DNA of 5,686 nt from Gemmatimonadota bacterium (GTDB taxonomy: Bacteria; Gemmatimonadota; Gemmatimonadetes; Gemmatimonadales; Gemmatimonadaceae): NCBI GenBank assembly GCA_028287225.1, contig JAQBPZ010000045.1:1-5686 (forward strand). Direction: 5' to 3'. A program made the translations under genes and the position numbers. Shown in pieces: positions 5,359-5,686 of this stretch. The stretch's first letter is position 1. Every line of letters begins with the position of its first letter. The notes below the pieces were generated by a model that worked only from the letters and a program-made list of their open reading frames with translations, was not told the origin of the DNA and ran no database searches.

Positions 5359-5686
5359 ATGCGAGAGTCCCTGCGCCTTACCGTCGGCATGCTTGCCGTG
5401 GCCCTCGCGGCCGCGTGCTCCAAGCCCGCGCAGCCCACGATGAGCGATGACCTCAAGCAGGATCTCGCCCGCGTCGGTGGCGGGGAGGTCCAGCTCGCCG
5501 GTGCCACCGCACCGCGGCTCGACGTCGTGAGCGCCGTGGAGCGCAACGAGCGCAACACCCCCACCCCCAAGGCGCCGTCCGTGACCCGCGTCGCCAGCGC
5601 GAACCGCGGTACCCGCGCGGTCGTGAAGAGCGCTCGGCACGTGAGCCCGGCCCCCGCGCGGCCCGCGCCGCGTGCCGAGGAGATCG
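5359..5686 (+). CDS. Small predicted lipoprotein, 3'-truncated by the window edge
   Basis: 109 codons are visible with no stop before the window ends. The N-terminus MRESLRLTVGMLAVALAAAC has a short charged n-region, a hydrophobic core and an Ala-Ala-Ala-Cys cleavage site, predicting signal peptidase II processing and lipidation at Cys20. Ser21 at +2 would favour outer-membrane sorting under the E. coli rule, which may not hold here. After SKPAQPTMSDDLKQDLARVGG the chain becomes low-complexity and rich in Ala, Pro, Arg and Val (TPTPKAP, SPAPARPAP), probably a disordered periplasmic linker. I recognise no domain; one may lie beyond the window. The start at 5359 is chosen for the GGAG six bases upstream and the compact signal peptide; ATG 5293 is an in-frame alternative. 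The position -3 residue is Ala rather than the commoner Leu, so the lipobox is slightly weak. The gene is 174 bases from its upstream neighbour and may be independently transcribed. Confidence 0.72.
   Translation, partial: MRESLRLTVGMLAVALAAACSKPAQPTMSDDLKQDLARVGGGEVQLAGATAPRLDVVSAVERNERNTPTPKAPSVTRVASANRGTRAVVKSARHVSPAPARPAPRAEEI

Noticed and set aside
1..5686. An undescribed multi-gene defence or mobile system
   Set aside because: No nuclease/toxin pairs, integrase, transposase, reverse transcriptase, attachment sites or composition break were seen. The phosphoesterase is the only nucleic-acid enzyme and looks like a repair protein.

Overview
High-GC bacterial DNA (roughly 70% G+C by eye, strong third-position G/C bias, almost no A/T-rich spacers). 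Six protein-coding genes all lie on the + strand. The composition, the mostly weak Shine-Dalgarno signals and the gene content (a lysine/alanine-tailed LigD-type phosphoesterase, an ABC exporter with a two-half permease, a small Ala-Ala-Cys lipoprotein) suggest a soil or freshwater Gemmatimonadota-like organism. That assignment is an inference from overall look. Acidobacteriota or another GC-rich phylum cannot be excluded without a search.

Layout. (1) 1-737: the 3'-terminal nine-tenths of an ammonia/glutamine-type NAD+ synthetase (nadE), cut by the window edge. (2) 754-1839: a complete Rieske non-haem iron oxygenase alpha subunit of the choline/carnitine/glycine-betaine monooxygenase type, with all metal ligands present and a Glu at the inter-subunit electron-transfer position. 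(3) 1871-2611 and 2608-4311: an ABC ATPase and its polytopic permease, overlapping by four bases (GTGA), probably an EcsA-like ATPase with a 'putative ABC exporter' family membrane partner. A GC-rich stem-loop lies directly on the permease stop codon. (4) 4384-5184: a stand-alone LigD-type 3'-phosphoesterase domain behind a tail of eleven AKKxx pentapeptides, encoded by a 15-bp tandem repeat. (5) 5185-5358: a non-coding spacer holding two Shine-Dalgarno-like sites. (6) 5359-5686: the start of a small lipoprotein that runs off the window.

How they work together. The first four genes are separated by 16, 31 and -4 bases and could be one transcription unit, but their functions (NAD+ synthesis, Rieske oxygenation, export) do not form an obvious pathway. 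The only clear functional pair is the ATPase and permease. The phosphoesterase probably acts in DNA 3'-end repair, with ligase, polymerase and Ku functions encoded elsewhere. I see no CRISPR array, tRNA, rRNA, insertion sequence or phage signal. I do not see a convincing undescribed multi-gene system here. The points most worth a second look are the tailed single-domain phosphoesterase, the reductase-less Glu-type Rieske oxygenase and the two-start lipoprotein.
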